Assembly (NCBI GenBank): GCA_014529385.2
Contig: CM043963.1
Location: 2,917,001 to 2,981,000 of the forward strand
Origin: Adiantum capillus-veneris
Taxonomy: Eukaryota > Streptophyta > Polypodiopsida > Polypodiales > Pteridaceae
DNA: 64,000 bases
Direction: 5' to 3'
Part shown: piece by piece, positions 30,847 to 39,445 of the stretch
Position numbering within the stretch: position 1 is the first letter of the stretch
How the letters are laid out: each line of letters starts with the position of its first letter
Translations under genes and position numbers: made by a program
The notes under the pieces: generated by a model
Seen by the model: the letters and a program-made list of their open reading frames with translations, nothing else
What the model was told of the DNA's origin: nothing
Database searches by the model: none

Positions 30847-32298
30847 TCATACCGTTTGAAATGAGCTTGTCACCCTTTGAAACCAATTGTTCCAGTTGGT
30901 AATAGGTGAGGATTTTTGCCAGTAGTTTTCTATTACCCTAGGTGCCTTGTCAAGTTGCAAGGGTGGTAAGGTACTCTCCCAGGATCGAACTTGAAGTGGT
31001 TCATCAGGTGATTCTTGAACACTGGGAGGTGTGGATTCTTTTGTAGCTTCATGGAGGTCCACTACTCTAGATGGAGGCTGTGTAGAAGCTTTTACCTCTA
31101 TGGATGTATTACATGAGGAGCTAGAATCTTCATGGGACTCCCCCCTTCCTGAGCTAGGTGGAACAAATCGTTCTTTCTTTGGTACCCAAACTAGCTCGGG
31201 AGCGGGTGTGTAGCATTCTGTGATTTTTTTCTTTTCACGATCATTGATTCGTTTTGGAGCTACGGGATTGGGCTCACTTGGGTCAGGTGATAGGTAAGAG
31301 CACAATCTACGTTTTGGCACCCAGATTTGATCATTTCCTTGATAGTAGCCTTGGGCTTCCAATAGTCGTTTAGGGATCCATCGCAACATTTTCTTACTTT
31401 TCCTGGAGCGAGTGGTACGTTTCTTACAAGGCTTCTGTTTTTTAGCACTAGCTATGGTCACTAAAGAAGCTTTAGGGACCCACTTGTATGTTTTCTCTGT
31501 TACATTAGGATGAGTCTTGTCGGAAGCGATATGCATTGCTTGTAGCATATTTAAGGGTATAGGCATTTCATCCCCCTCAGGTGTTACCCAGGTCGTCCCC
31601 CTATTTCCCCAAGTGTCTATGGTTGATGCTAGGTGGACCCAATCCACATTGTCCGATTCCGTCATACCCGGTAACACATCCATGTAAGGAGAATCTTGGC
31701 CAATGTCTGTATCCTTCTTACAAGTGTAACAATATTGTAGTGGGGCCGAGTGAACTGTGGTGTCAGAGCGATGATCAATAATGGTTTTACTCCCTAAGGG
31801 GTGTACCTTACCAGTCACCAAATCCACTCTAAGGACAGAGTCTTGGAATTGCAAATAGACATGATTTTTAGACCAATCGTGAACCATTTGTGCTTCCCTC
31901 ATGAATGGTCGTCCTAAAATCATTTCATATGACATAAGGTGTTTAGAGAAATCCATTACAATGAACGTATGTCGTACCTTGTGTCCTAGAACTTTGATCT
32001 TAAGATCCTTGAGCATCCCCATAGGTTTGGCTATGGTACCATTTGCCATCTTTACCACAATGTTAGTAACACTGAGGCGGGGTTTTCCCATGGATTCCCA
32101 ACAATCTTTTGTAACGATGCTAACTCCCGCACCACCATCAAGAATTCCCTTTATAGTTAATCCCTTGGTAGTGATGGGTAGGGTCGCATTAGACTCGTCG
32201 CCTTCAAAATACTGCCCTAATTCGTTAATGGGTACCTCGATCACAGACTCGTGTCCATCTAAGTCAAGTGATTGCACATGATTTTCCTCATCAATCAT
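30847..32298 (-). CDS. element 2 protease-like protein with four WVPK/WIPK boxes
   Basis: A clean 483-codon frame. Residues about 45-150 form a retropepsin-like domain: GILDGGAGVSIVTKDCWESM holds the catalytic aspartate (DGG), followed by YEMILGRPFMREAQMVHDW. The second half has no known domain but repeats a Trp-(Val/Ile)-Pro-Lys box four times (YKWVPKASL, LRWIPKRLL, IWVPKRRL, LVWVPKKER), separated by 30-70 residues of basic or Ser-rich sequence. The ATG at 32296-32298 is in a different frame from gag upstream, so expression would need re-initiation or frameshifting. It is expected to process Gag. The role of the boxes is unknown. Confidence 0.75.
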   Translation of the reverse strand: MIDEENHVQSLDLDGHESVIEVPINELGQYFEGDESNATLPITTKGLTIKGILDGGAGVSIVTKDCWESMGKPRLSVTNIVVKMANGTIAKPMGMLKDLKIKVLGHKVRHTFIVMDFSKHLMSYEMILGRPFMREAQMVHDWSKNHVYLQFQDSVLRVDLVTGKVHPLGSKTIIDHRSDTTVHSAPLQYCYTCKKDTDIGQDSPYMDVLPGMTESDNVDWVHLASTIDTWGNRGTTWVTPEGDEMPIPLNMLQAMHIASDKTHPNVTEKTYKWVPKASLVTIASAKKQKPCKKRTTRSRKSKKMLRWIPKRLLEAQGYYQGNDQIWVPKRRLCSYLSPDPSEPNPVAPKRINDREKKKITECYTPAPELVWVPKKERFVPPSSGRGESHEDSSSSCNTSIEVKASTQPPSRVVDLHEATKESTPPSVQESPDEPLQVRSWESTLPPLQLDKAPRVIENYWQKSSPITNWNNWFQRVTSSFQTV

Positions 32299-32405
32299 AA
32301 TCGAGTCAGGCCTATTTGGTCGCGCAAACTACGGTAATCCCGTTCGTAGCTCTCCGTTAAGGAATGCTTAAAGTGCAAGGAATAACTCAGGATCTCCATA
32401 CAGCT

Positions 32406-35400
32406 TTACACCTCAGAAGACATGAAGTCCACTAGTTTGGCAACATTCATTGGCGTTTTGCAGGGTGTAGGTCCTTGACTAGGAACTGGTGAGGATGGAA
32501 TCTCATATTCCTCAATGGGATCAGGTATTCCTTCGTTAAACATCCTTTCCAACAAGAAGGGTGTATGCTCACTTTCTGATGTCCTGTCCTCACTCCCTTC
32601 TTGGATGATACTAGATATGGCTAACGGTCTATGGTTCATGTGGGGTGGATGAACTTGCGTGGGAAACACTGTGTCATGAATTTTGATATGCATGGGTTCT
32701 GGTTCTAGTTTCCTTTGAGTCTCCTCCACTAAATCTCTTAGATGTTTCACCTGCTTAATCTCGTCTACTGGGTTTGGGTACGTCCCAATCTTCTTTTTAC
32801 GATTCTTCCCTTTTTGCCCCTGCGGTTTATCTTGGGGGTCTTGGATTGGATTTGGAAACACTTGTGGTGTTTTCAGAGGCTCTTTATGGTTTTCTCTCAT
32901 TCGGTTTTCATTTGGTCCCATGTTACGGTTTTCCTTGTCGGTCTTTCCCTTTGTGGTATTGGTTCTAGTCTCCATTGTCTCGACTGAATCTGAATCATCC
33001 TCGAGGTCATTCATATACACGGGGTCATCTCCTGTTCCTATGTTTGTTTTGGAACTTGGCTTTGAATTTTCCGTATTCTGCGACTTCTTCCTTCGTGTCT
33101 TCTTTTTCTTTGCTTGGATAATTGACGCGGTATCTCTCTCTTCGAGGATATGGCCTGGCCCTTGAATCATGGACCGTGTAATCGCATAAGCGGGTGCGAC
33201 GGGTGGTATTGGCGATGTCACACTAGCAATTTCGACCAAATTTAGGGGTGTGATTTTAGGCGCATTTGGGTTATAGGGGCATTGGGCAATCAAGTGATCT
33301 ATGCCACAACGATTACATGTGAGTATTGGCATTGCAGACGTGCTCCCTTGATTCACTTGCATCTGTGCAGCATTCTTTTGTAGCCTAATAGGGCACTCCG
33401 CTACTCGATGTGGTCCACCACACTGGTAGCATTGAAGAGGTGGCCTCCTAGCCTGGGTGTTGATATTTTGACCTCTGGATGCGAGAGCAGCAGCTTGATA
33501 AACCGGCTTGACTTGTCCCCAACAATCTTCCATGTAGTATATAGGACACTCTTCCAATGTATCAAGTCCGTAGGCAATACTAGTGTCTATTTCCTCCTCA
33601 CAACCATCTGCATAAGCATTAGATGGCTCGCAACCCACTTGGTTCATAGGGGCGACTCTTGGATGTGGGGGCTGCGGTCCTAGCACAGGAGGTGGTAGCG
33701 GTGTAGCTTGTACAACATTTTGAGATCTAGGGACCATGTGTTGCGGTAGTTGCTCAACAGGTGGAGTAGGCATCAATACAGGAGCTCGAGGCGCATCCGT
33801 CCAGGCTACAGGTGGTCTATTTGCCATCATACGTTTGATCATTAAACAATCCTTAGCTTGGTGACCATACCTACCACATGCGTTGCAAGTTCCATTAAAT
33901 TTTACTCTAAACGTAGGGCACTCACTAGTGCTATGGGGACCTAAGCAAATGGAACACCATTGTTGCTCCCTTCTTGGATACATGTGACTATTTTGAGGGG
34001 GTCGATTATCCTTAAGAGACTCTTGGATTGCCTTGGTGAGGTCTGTCAAGAATGTCTCAAATACCTTTGGCTCATTGGCAATGGGCTTTGCAGTCATGGG
34101 TTCATACTCAATGGCTTGTGAGCTAGTGGATCTCGTGTCAGTAGACACCCTCATGCCTGCTATCATCAAGTTGTCCTCTAATTGGATTGCATTGGCAGTG
34201 ACATCTTCCCAGGTTGTGATACCTCTAATCACTAGTCCATTATAGATTCCTTCATTCCTCAACCCGCGGATGAATCGATCAAGCAGTTGGTTATTGTTGA
34301 AGCGCTCATTTACAGGGCAACGAGAGTTTAAGTGCTTTAGACGACTAATGAAGTCCCTTACTGACTCTCCTTCCTTACGTTCGGCCTTCTGTAGCTGAGA
34401 TGCTACACCCCAAAGCACACCTTCTCGTATGTACTCCTTTAGAAACAACCTTCGAAGGGTAGGGTAGATTGTTTTCTCGTCCACCCTTAGGGTCCTATAC
34501 CAATCTCCAGCCTTCCCACTTAATGTCAAGCTTAAGGCATTGCACTTATGTAGTTCGTTGAGTTCCCCTAAGGAATCACATACTTGTTCAAACACTTCAA
34601 TGTGTTTCCTAGCATCTTCGTCCCCATTGAATTTTTGCGTGAGTTTGGCAATTTGTACTGCCTTACTTCTAGGCTCTCTATCAGATGCGTGACACATATT
34701 TTCCGCGATAGATCGACCTATGGTTTGAGCAAACGCTGCCAAGTCACCTATGTGAGGAGGTAGGGCCGGTGGAGGTACTCTTGGAATCATATGTGGGAGA
34801 GGGACGGGTGCCGGTCTTGGCATATGTGTGGATGATGCAGGGTATGGAACATAACCGGGCATAGGTCCACTTGGATAAGAGCTAGGGAGCGGCACTCGAG
34901 GAGCATAAGCAAGGGGTACTATTGGAGGTGTGGGGGCCATGTGTGCATAAGGGGTTAGAGGCACATATGGTCGAGGCCCCATATTAGGTACTACGACACT
35001 AGGTAGTGGCACTGCGCTAATCGTAGATATCATCGGTACATTCTCTGTCAGGCTTATCCCTGGAGTGAGCACTGTGTTTTCCTTGATAGAGGGTTGAGCC
35101 AAGTTAGGGAAGCTAAAGTTTTCGCTCGGAGGCTCAGATTGCATAGAGACCCCAGGTGAAATGACGTAAGATGGGTCCATGGGGCTCATTAGAGGAGTCT
35201 CCATTTGTGATAGAGTAGGCAGTTGAGCCTTGCTCGTATCCAGAAATCTCATGGGGCCAGTTGAGAGTATATTTACCCCTCGGTTTTGCCTTTCTGATTG
35301 AATAATGCCATGGATAACATTACAGATCATTTTCTGTTGATCTTCGATGCTCGTGGCACTAGAGGTGGATTGTACAATCTCTATCCATCCTACATGGTAG

Positions 35401-35837
35401 GCGTGGCCAGAGTGTAGATCCGTCAACACCTCAGTGTGGAGGTCGTATGTCCAATGATCATTAATGAACAATCCTTCTAGAGTCGACGTGTTAACGGTTT
35501 CTTGTGAGGTAGAAGCAATGTTGCTCCCCATGGTTTTACTTGTCACCAACGGTACTCTAGAGGGAACTTCTGAAGGAGGCAGCTCAACAGGGCCTTCTTG
35601 GTAAGAAGTTGGCAGGATATCCACATGGACACTCTTTGGGGGTGTGGAGTCCACGTGCGATGTGAAAGGAGAGTCCACTTCCCCACCCCCTTCGTGTGCT
35701 TCATTTGCCTCAGGTTCCGAGCGAGTAGCTCTACCTAATGTTTCCATGAAACGGCTAAACATACTAGTACTAGACTGTGGAGCTTCGGGAGGTGCATGGC
35801 CTTCTCTCTCAGTGTTTTGGTTAGGGTATGCTTCCAT
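32406..35837 (-). CDS. element 2 Gag, 1143 codons, four zinc knuckles
   Basis: A single uninterrupted frame, much longer than most plant Gag proteins. An N-terminal acidic/Ser-rich region and a Pro-rich middle (YVPLTPYAHMAPTPPIVPL) precede the Gag domain near residues 380-560 (GKAGDWYRTLRVDE, ESVRDFISRLKHLNSRCP, LLDRFIRGLRNEGIYNGL). Four Cys/His knuckles follow. CNACGRYGHQAKDC is canonical CX2CX4HX4C, while CSICLGPHSTSEC, CYQCGGPHRVAEC and CNRCGIDHLIAQC are all CX2CX3HX4C. A Lys-rich tail (KKKKTRRKKSQN) comes next. The intact frame and near-identical LTRs indicate recent activity, presumably with borrowed polymerase. Confidence 0.85.
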   Translation of the reverse strand: MEAYPNQNTEREGHAPPEAPQSSTSMFSRFMETLGRATRSEPEANEAHEGGGEVDSPFTSHVDSTPPKSVHVDILPTSYQEGPVELPPSEVPSRVPLVTSKTMGSNIASTSQETVNTSTLEGLFINDHWTYDLHTEVLTDLHSGHAYHVGWIEIVQSTSSATSIEDQQKMICNVIHGIIQSERQNRGVNILSTGPMRFLDTSKAQLPTLSQMETPLMSPMDPSYVISPGVSMQSEPPSENFSFPNLAQPSIKENTVLTPGISLTENVPMISTISAVPLPSVVVPNMGPRPYVPLTPYAHMAPTPPIVPLAYAPRVPLPSSYPSGPMPGYVPYPASSTHMPRPAPVPLPHMIPRVPPPALPPHIGDLAAFAQTIGRSIAENMCHASDREPRSKAVQIAKLTQKFNGDEDARKHIEVFEQVCDSLGELNELHKCNALSLTLSGKAGDWYRTLRVDEKTIYPTLRRLFLKEYIREGVLWGVASQLQKAERKEGESVRDFISRLKHLNSRCPVNERFNNNQLLDRFIRGLRNEGIYNGLVIRGITTWEDVTANAIQLEDNLMIAGMRVSTDTRSTSSQAIEYEPMTAKPIANEPKVFETFLTDLTKAIQESLKDNRPPQNSHMYPRREQQWCSICLGPHSTSECPTFRVKFNGTCNACGRYGHQAKDCLMIKRMMANRPPVAWTDAPRAPVLMPTPPVEQLPQHMVPRSQNVVQATPLPPPVLGPQPPHPRVAPMNQVGCEPSNAYADGCEEEIDTSIAYGLDTLEECPIYYMEDCWGQVKPVYQAAALASRGQNINTQARRPPLQCYQCGGPHRVAECPIRLQKNAAQMQVNQGSTSAMPILTCNRCGIDHLIAQCPYNPNAPKITPLNLVEIASVTSPIPPVAPAYAITRSMIQGPGHILEERDTASIIQAKKKKTRRKKSQNTENSKPSSKTNIGTGDDPVYMNDLEDDSDSVETMETRTNTTKGKTDKENRNMGPNENRMRENHKEPLKTPQVFPNPIQDPQDKPQGQKGKNRKKKIGTYPNPVDEIKQVKHLRDLVEETQRKLEPEPMHIKIHDTVFPTQVHPPHMNHRPLAISSIIQEGSEDRTSESEHTPFLLERMFNEGIPDPIEEYEIPSSPVPSQGPTPCKTPMNVAKLVDFMSSEV

Positions 35838-36500
35838 GATTTCTGAGTCGGAGGAGGAATCACTAGCGGCTATTTTAGGGTCTTGGGTGGTGCTACCTTG
35901 TGTCCCCGCTGAGGGTCTAGAGCTTATCGTGGATGGCTAATGGGTGTCCGTATGAACAGAGGCACCCTCAATATGCTCGTGTTCTAGCACCCGCCCAGAG
36001 CGTAAGTGCATGTGATTTTGATACCCGAAGGTGTCAAAAAGCTGCTCTAGGAGGCCTTGTGACTAGTTTTTAGCGTGTTTTTTGTTTGTTTTTTTGCTAG
36101 ATTTTTAGAGCGTGTCGTGGAATGGGCCGTGTGATAGCTCGAAACGAGCGTATCGGTCAGAGGGTCGTGCCGTGCTTTACAGCCCTCCGTTTGGTCACTC
36201 TATGCCCTCGGAATCCCTAAAACTGTCAATTTCCAGTAGGGAACTAGGCCCAAACTAGAAAGTCTAAGGGTGCAAGTGGGAAGAGAAAGGAGGAGAGTGG
36301 AGGACTTGTCCCACATGCTCTCATTCTCTCTTGAGGGAGTAGGGTATATATATAAGAGTGAGTCTAGTATATATCATAAGACTGAGGACTGAGGCCTGGG
36401 CCTGGGCTTGGGCTTGGGCTTGGGCTTGGGCTTGGGCTTGGGCTTGGGCTTGCACCACAAGGAAGCGTAAAGTGCTAACCGAGCTTAGTGTAGGGCATAT
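35838..36500 (-). other. element 2 leader with a (TTGGGC)n hexamer repeat
   Basis: This is the leader between the primer-binding site and gag. At about 36392-36452 the plus strand carries about nine GGGCTT/GGGCCT hexamers. A TATATATA stretch lies at about 36346-36356. No ORF with family resemblance was found. Confidence 0.6.
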
Positions 36501-36517
36501 CCCCGGCAACGGCGCCA
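36501..36517 (-). other. element 2 primer-binding site (tRNA-Asp type)
   Basis: On the minus strand TGGCGCCGTTGCCGGGG starts five bases inside the 5' LTR. It is complementary to the 3' end of plant tRNA-Asp, the usual primer of Athila/Tat-type gypsy elements. Confidence 0.85.
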
Positions 36518-36521
36518 AAAA

Positions 36522-36766
36522 TGTGCGCTCCTTGCCGCACTGTCGAAGCAAGGGACTTGCCAATACACCGTGCGCGAGCCACAAACGGCTCCAAGCACAC
36601 AACAAGCCTAAACTAGCAAGCTCAAGAGAACAAAGGGTGTGTCACTCACCGCTCTACGCTCGCCTTCGTGGTGGATTCCTCGCCGCGATGAAGAAGAAGC
36701 TGCAGTCGTGCCGTGCTCAACCGCTTCGCCGCCGCCGTGCCTTCGTAATGCTCGATCGCACACACA

Positions 36767-36808
<42 letters not shown>

Positions 36809-37089
36809 AGGAGGTGAAGAAGAAGAAGATGGAGATGGAGCAAGAGCACTCTTCAATTGCACAATTGAGAGAATGAGTAAAAATTAGGTTTAGTTGGCTT
36901 TTATAGGAGCTCACCCCATTCACACTTGGGCGCCCATGCTTAACCAACTAATCCCTTGAATGTCCAAGTTAAAGTGCGCCTCTCATCGACGATCACTCTA
37001 CCTTTCCCTATTGGACCGACAAGCCCGGTGCCTGACTCTACTTAAATAAATAATATGGTTACAGTGTCCGTGTGCCGTGAGGGTTAACA
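36522..37089 (-). repeat. element 2, 5' LTR
   Basis: A 568-bp partner of 28655-29220. It is followed on the right by the target duplication TCACT. Confidence 0.92.
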
Positions 37090-37094
37090 TCACT

Positions 37095-37235
37095 CTTCAA
37101 ACAAATTTGGAGAAGACGTAACATCTGTGCAGGGTCATGAATCTGGTTGTTAATGCAGGCAACCTCCATCTTTTCCAAAAAATCTTCCACATCTTCATCA
37201 CTTCTTCCATGAAACTCCGGATAAGAGAAAGCCAT
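37095..37235 (-). CDS. element 1 gag, 5' portion
   Basis: Forty-seven codons from ATG at 37233-37235: MAFSYPEFHGRSDEDVEDFL onward, the usual N-terminal 'F.GR.DED...FL..ME' of plant Gag. The frame then runs into the nested LTR. The methionine is chosen because the Gag homology starts right after it. Confidence 0.8.
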
Positions 37236-37337
37236 GGCTACCCAAGTTACTATGCTTTGAGAACCCCTTTGAACACACGTGCAAGAACCCAAAACTTTTT
37301 ACTACCCAATCCCCAGAAACTTCAATGGAGCTCAACT

Positions 37338-37556
37338 TTAGATAAGGACAAATACATGCACATCAAATGATTTTTCATAGTTGATCATCGGAATTACAAC
37401 AGGCAAAGGACATTCCAAGATCTCTTGTAATCTTCTTGGCCCGAACATAAAGACTATGCGCTGCTGGAAAAAAATCTTCCTGGACACATGAACATTTATC
37501 TGGATTCTTTGATTTGAATGAAATGGAGTGAATTGAGGGCCATTTTGATCATCCAT
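37338..37556 (-). CDS. 72-codon leader ORF of element 1, member of a small-protein family
   Basis: It lies in the element's leader, about 100 bases upstream of gag on the same strand. The product has 72 residues, with INVHVSRKIFFQQRIVFMFG, then RRLQEILE, VIPMINY and SFDVHVFVLI. It aligns without gaps over its full length to the product of 48865-49083 (39 of 72 identical by hand count) and more weakly to 49080-49292. No membrane segment, zinc motif or known domain is evident. Alternating hydrophobic residues suggest a beta-rich fold. The frame could start eight codons earlier, but the homologous copy starts at this methionine. Function is unknown. Confidence 0.6.
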   Translation of the reverse strand: MDDQNGPQFTPFHSNQRIQINVHVSRKIFFQQRIVFMFGPRRLQEILECPLPVVIPMINYEKSFDVHVFVLI

Positions 37557-38280
37557 TAAAGCCAACCATGAAGCTCCCAAGAAGGCACACCTGACTTAAC
37601 CTCTGATTTTGCCAAAATTTCAGCAACATAACAGCATAAATGGCTCAAAAGACCAAAAAACCAGCCATCATAACTTGGAAAAATTTTGGCAGAGTTTCCC
37701 CAGAAATAGAGCAGTAGGAACCCAAAATATAGACTGTATATGTATGCATAAACTGTCAACAATAGAACCCGAGCATCAAGTAGGACTCACTAGTACATAG
37801 CCTATGGCGAGGTCACAAAAAGGGTGCTCCAGCTACCTGTATCACCGAAAGGATCTCCACATTTGAGAATCCCCCAACTCAATAAAAACCTCACGCTATC
37901 GACCCTCACACGAAGGCTAATGCAAATCGCGTATAGTCAAGTCTAAGAAATGACTATCTTCCAGACCAAGTCTCAGAAATGGCTGGGACTGCCAAATACA
38001 ACCAAGTATGGCTCCACAAATGCGTACAATGGCAGTTTCCACAAGTAACGTACAATCCAGCAGACAATGCGCTCAAATAGGCGCCAAGTGATGTATGCCC
38101 ACAACAACTGCAAGTGACATCACTGCTAGTATATCACTGTACTCCAGCTACCTGTACCTGTGTGAATCACCTGTACCTATACCTGTACCTGTCCCTGTAA
38201 CCTATAACCTGTAACCTGCAACCTGTAGCCCCGAATCTCAAAGCTTGAAGCTCGAAGCAGAAGGTACTCGAAGAAGATCC
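37557..38280 (-). other. element 1 leader, non-coding part
   Basis: No convincing ORF. Near 38150-38230 the plus strand has repeated CCTGTA(CC)/CCTGTAAC units, a degenerate short tandem repeat. Confidence 0.5.
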
Positions 38281-38295
38281 TCCGTGGGGGCGCCA
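38281..38295 (-). other. element 1 primer-binding site
   Basis: On the minus strand TGGCGCCCCCACGGA starts six bases inside the 5' LTR and shares the TGGCGCC start of element 2's site. I do not assign the primer tRNA. Confidence 0.6.
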
Positions 38296-38301
38296 AAAGA
38301 A

Positions 38302-39445
38302 TGTGAGCGGGATGGAAACACACAGAACTCCTCTATAGCGACTCGACACACAATCTTGGGATGATACACACACATGCTATGGGGCACCACTCGGCTTACA
38401 CAACACGCCTTGCCGAGACAAGAAACACACAGACAGAGTGAGAAGAGAGAGATTTCCCACTTGCTCACTTAACACTCACACATACACACTCACACACACT
38501 CTCTCAATTCAGCTCAAAGGAGGAAAATTGCTGTTTTTTAGACTCAATGAAGCTCAGTCGAACACCAATGGGGCAAATAGTTTACACAGTATTGAGGAAA
38601 TACACCAGATACAACCACAAAGTTAAGCAAAGGCTTCACTCACCGGAGAAGATTACACAAAAAAACAGCAAAAAATTTGTGAGGAATTTGGAAAAATGGA
38701 CGGCGCCATTGCGTTCGGAACGCCCAAAAAACCCACCCTACAATGTCACAGTGCACAAATCCGACCTCGGATGAGCAGTTTTAGGGCCAAAAAATGCTCC
38801 AAAAACAGCAAAAAAACACTTGCCGCTGTTCCTCCTCTCTTCTCCATGTTTTTTCTGGTCTTCTCTCCATTTTTTCAGTTCCCACACTTAGCTTTATTAT
38901 TTGGGCACCCTTGGCCTTTTAGATGACCTCAAATGGACCCCGAACAAGCGAAAAACTGACCTCGCAGTGCATAGTTGTCACCTTTTTTGCATCATCCGCA
39001 CACCTGGCACTCATTTCTTTTCAATAATGCGTCTCGCAACCACGTGAAGTGGACCCAAAAAGTGGTCCTAGTAATGACCTTTCTGCATAACTCTCACAAG
39101 AAAACACCCACGTCGTGTCCGTACTTCTCCGCGTGCAAGTACTGACCCCATTCGACGTTCTGACGCCACTAGATGCCATCTGACGCACTCGCTTACCTCA
39201 TGTCGTCGGCCCACGGATAGATTCCTTGAGAAGTTTTACGCGCTACCAACTCCTCATTATTGTAGAAAAAACACACCGGTACTGGTAACGATGAAAATCG
39301 ATGCACTATGTACATGCTGCCCTACATGTACACATGTGGGCCCCACGTAACCACCTGGCTCTGGCAAATGGGCAATCCTTTATTCGATGCACCATGCATG
39401 GGTATGAACATATGCACAATCCCTTGCTCCAAAAAACTCCTGACA
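38302..39445 (-). repeat. element 1, 5' LTR
   Basis: A 1144-bp partner of 22271-23415. Differences are concentrated in the first 700 bases. Confidence 0.9.

Larger units (their letters stand above)
28655..37089 (-). mobile_element. LTR retrotransposon 2: Gag-protease element without polymerase, nested in element 1 gag
   Basis: LTRs at 28655-29220 and 36522-37089 (TGTGCG...TTAACA) are nearly identical: three substitutions and microsatellite length changes by eye. They are flanked by perfect 5-bp duplications TCACT (28650-28654 and 37090-37094). Minus orientation is shown by the tRNA-Asp-type primer site next to the right LTR and the polypurine tract next to the left one. The interior encodes only Gag (32406-35837) and a protease-like protein (30847-32298). 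It must borrow polymerase and integrase from another element. Confidence 0.92.
22271..39445 (-). mobile_element. LTR retrotransposon 1: Ty3/gypsy with dual RNase H, inserted in the LINE
   Basis: LTRs at 22271-23415 and 38302-39445 (TG...CA) bracket, on the minus strand, a primer-binding site, leader ORF, gag, pol and polypurine tract. Flanks are AACGG on the left and GCGGT on the right, and the intact LINE frame across the site fits a short duplication containing CGG. By eye the LTRs differ at roughly 50 of 1145 positions. Without the element nested in its gag it is about 8.7 kb. Confidence 0.9.

Noticed and set aside
32742-33165. Hydrophobic frames opposite element 2 gag
   Set aside because: They are antisense to a Lys-rich Gag tail. 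The hydrophobicity is the complement effect.
36392-36452. Interstitial telomere-like repeat
   Set aside because: The unit is TTGGGC, not TTTAGGG, and it lies in a retrotransposon leader.
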